This document shows positions 62,324 through 64,000 of a DNA stretch of 64,000 bases, piece after piece. A program made the position numbers and the translations under genes. Origin of the DNA: Haliclona indistincta. Its lineage: Eukaryota; Porifera; Demospongiae; Haplosclerida; Chalinidae. Within the stretch, counting starts at the first letter, position 1. Every line of letters starts with the position of its first letter. The DNA is taken from contig OZ024784.1 of the NCBI GenBank assembly GCA_964017065.1, positions 367,337-431,336 on the forward strand, in the 5' to 3' direction. The notes under the pieces are model-generated. The model was not told the DNA's origin and ran no database searches. It saw nothing but the letters and a program-made list of their open reading frames with translations.

Positions 62324-63385
62324 CTACTGGTTAGAGTGTTGACGACGCCCCGCGGCTCTTTTATAGAAAGAGTCCTGTTCCGTCTTGGGGCATTCTGATG
62401 CACGGTGCTCCCCTGGGCAGGTTGCACAAGTGTGGCGGTACCTGCACACCTCTCTGGTGCACTCTCCCCTGTTCCACTGAATGCATATGGGGGACGAGCC
62501 TGATAGATACTTTTGGCGAGATTTGTGATGGGAGAGTGGGGTGGAAGGTGCCACCATGGACGGTGGGCGGGATTCCGGGCGACTGTGGCTCATCAGGGCT
62601 TTTAGTGCGCATGAGTCTGCTTCATGGTCCACTCCACCGCAGAGGCGACATTGGCGACCATCTCTGTCCCTGCCTCCCACCAGATATGTGGCATGCAGGG
62701 AGGCGTCTAGCCTTGACCAGTCCATCCGCGCTTCTGGGCAGGCGGGGTCCTGATCGCCAACTGCAGCATGTTGGCGGAATAAGGTGTCGTAGTCGCTCCA
62801 GCCTCTTCCCCCATTCCTGCGTGCCTCAGATATCAGTAGGCACATAATATAAGCTAACCTATCCTTGATCAGGTGCGGATGTGAAACCGCCAAAACCGCT
62901 AGGTACTGGCTAAAGCAGTACGCCCAGGCCGCGATGTTTGGAATGTCCCTCAGTTTTGGGCGTTGGCTGGGTGGTACGCCAGTGAACGCTGCTCGGTCTA
63001 TTGCCTCCAGCTTCTTTATCAGCTCAACATTATCTGGCAGGAATTCCTTGAGTTCGATGAACTGCAGCGACTGAATTTTTGTGACCAGCTTTGCTGGTAT
63101 AATTGGGATTGATGAAGAAAGACGGAATGGCAGAGCTTTCGGGCGAGGAGTAGTGTTGTCAGTGGTGCCATTTGCTGGCTGCTGTTCCTCCTGGTCAATG
63201 ATGGCGACGCCTGCTAATGCCCTGACCTGGGATGCTGTGGGTAGGTAGGAGAGAAGTGACGTCACAGTTGGCATGGGGGCATGGTAGTAGGAGGACATTA
63301 GGGGGCGTGACTGGGTAGCGACACGGGTGTCAGGTTTAAGCGGGGAACCACTTGTGGGTGCCTTAGCGGAGCAAGCCCCTGCCAT
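62324..63385 (-). CDS. Gag-like protein of the DIRS-like element
   Basis: 353 residues. The N-terminal part is low in motifs; a helical middle (WAYCFSQYLAVLAVSHPHLIKDRLAYIM) resembles gag proteins of DIRS-like elements. The end has zinc motifs: CRLCGGVDHEADSC and a CCCH finger (CIQWNRGECTREVCRYRHTC), then CATCPGEHRASEC. Family assignment rests on these motifs and on position. Confidence 0.75.
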   Translation of the reverse strand: MAGACSAKAPTSGSPLKPDTRVATQSRPLMSSYYHAPMPTVTSLLSYLPTASQVRALAGVAIIDQEEQQPANGTTDNTTPRPKALPFRLSSSIPIIPAKLVTKIQSLQFIELKEFLPDNVELIKKLEAIDRAAFTGVPPSQRPKLRDIPNIAAWAYCFSQYLAVLAVSHPHLIKDRLAYIMCLLISEARRNGGRGWSDYDTLFRQHAAVGDQDPACPEARMDWSRLDASLHATYLVGGRDRDGRQCRLCGGVDHEADSCALKALMSHSRPESRPPSMVAPSTPLSHHKSRQKYLSGSSPICIQWNRGECTREVCRYRHTCATCPGEHRASECPKTEQDSFYKRAAGRRQHSNQ

Positions 63386-64000
63386 GCCTGCTGTTTCCTT
63401 TGTGCCGCAGGGGGTGAACTAGAATGAGCGCGACAAGATGCTCGGGTTATAGCGCTTGTAAGCAGTGAGGGGATAGCGCAATCCGACCCCTAGCGCACTA
63501 GGCGGGCAGCCTGCCCATGGAGAGCTGCAGCGCAAGCTGGTGAGTAGCGCGTGAGGGAGAGCAGAGGGCTAATCTGGGGGCCGGGGGACCGGGTTGCTGT
63601 TTTAGCGGCTATCGACCTAAGCGCGTCGGACGCGCGGGCGCGGATGGACTCGAGCAATGCACACCCGGGCGCGGGCATCAAATACTGATTGCGCTTACAA
63701 TAGTCATTGTACGTGTTGGAGTCCGTGAGGCGCACATATTCTGTCGCATTCCGCGCCTAGTATGCTGTTCTTAGTCTCGTCGCGTTCTTTGCGAGTGAGG
63801 CGCCGTCGCATGCCCGGGTGTCCGATCCGTCCCCCGCCCGTGTAGTCGCCGATTTGAGGAGTGCTTAGGTAGCTGTGTGTGCTTAGTACCTTGACTAGGC
63901 TCATGCTGTGATTGAGATTGGGATGGGTTGGACTGCTGTTCTTGGTCGGTCCGCTGCCCTTGGTCGGACTGCTGCCCCGAGTCTGTAGTGGTGTGTCTCG
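63386..64000 (-). other. 5' region of the DIRS-like element
   Basis: GC-rich, with short frames of no recognised function and a GGTCGG-CTGCTG repeat at the extreme right edge. Probably the left (5') non-coding end of the element; its terminal repeat lies outside the window or was not recognised. Confidence 0.4.

Larger units (their letters stand above)
58680..64000 (-). mobile_element. DIRS-like tyrosine-recombinase retrotransposon (continues past window)
   Basis: Read on the minus strand: a gag-like frame with CCCH/CCHC zinc motifs, an RT-RNase H frame, and a tyrosine recombinase frame overlapping the RT frame end. This order and the overlap are those of DIRS/PAT/Ngaro elements. There is no DDE integrase. 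A methyltransferase domain, found in some DIRS, is not seen. Short GC-rich hairpins (CCGCCCTCTTGGAGGGCGG near 58.72 kb) lie near the 3' side. Limits are approximate, and the right edge is cut by the window. Confidence 0.85.

Overview
This is nuclear DNA from an early-branching animal. Genes are intron-rich with short introns (about 50-150 bp, GT..AG) and gaps between genes are small. The gene set is metazoan: an axonemal dynein intermediate chain, a TCF/LEF factor with a C-clamp, AMPK alpha, FEM1, chondroitin-synthase-like and carbohydrate sulfotransferase genes, and RING/TRAF/MATH genes. A sponge (demosponge) fits best: the genome is compact, there is an array of TRAF-like genes, and there are ADP-ribosyl cyclases, which are known in sponges. 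This placement is inference; no marker in the window settles it.

Layout. 0-8.8 kb: the 3' part of AMN1 (+), a membrane-anchored beta-propeller gene (-), TAF1A (-, with a decayed RLE-type non-LTR retrotransposon and large CT-rich satellites in its last intron), and CRIP1 (+). 9-15.4 kb: a glycan block of sulfotransferase, fucose mutarotase (FUOM), a chondroitin-synthase/CHPF-like gene and a second sulfotransferase. 15.7-20.2 kb: two copies of an unrecognised secreted six-cysteine protein, with a decayed, satellite-expanded third copy between them. 20.9-27.1 kb: DNAI1 (-, 23 exons) divergent from MPST (+), with an RFX X-box match between them. 27.3-31.1 kb: two glutamine synthetases head to head. 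31.3-36.8 kb: an intronless FEM1-like gene and AMPK alpha (both -). 37.2-41.8 kb: TCF/LEF (-), with a MITE in its last intron. 41.8-44.8 kb: no gene seen.

44.8-58.6 kb is an accessory block. Two ADP-ribosyl cyclase genes (-) flank three intronless RING + zinc-finger + double-MATH genes (+). The third TRAF-like copy has a RING frameshift and is split by a very young Ty3/gypsy LTR retrotransposon with a 5-bp target duplication. A 940-bp inverted-repeat DNA element ends just before the first TRAF-like start codon. 58.7-64 kb is a DIRS-like tyrosine-recombinase retrotransposon (-) that runs to the window edge.

How the genes fit together: the glycan block covers steps of sulfated/fucosylated glycan synthesis. 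The TRAF-like array and cyclases look like a lineage-specific signalling or stress/immune neighbourhood. The other genes are ordinary housekeeping or developmental genes. Exon boundaries were set by hand from splice sites, reading phase and remembered family sequence; no alignment or RNA evidence was available.
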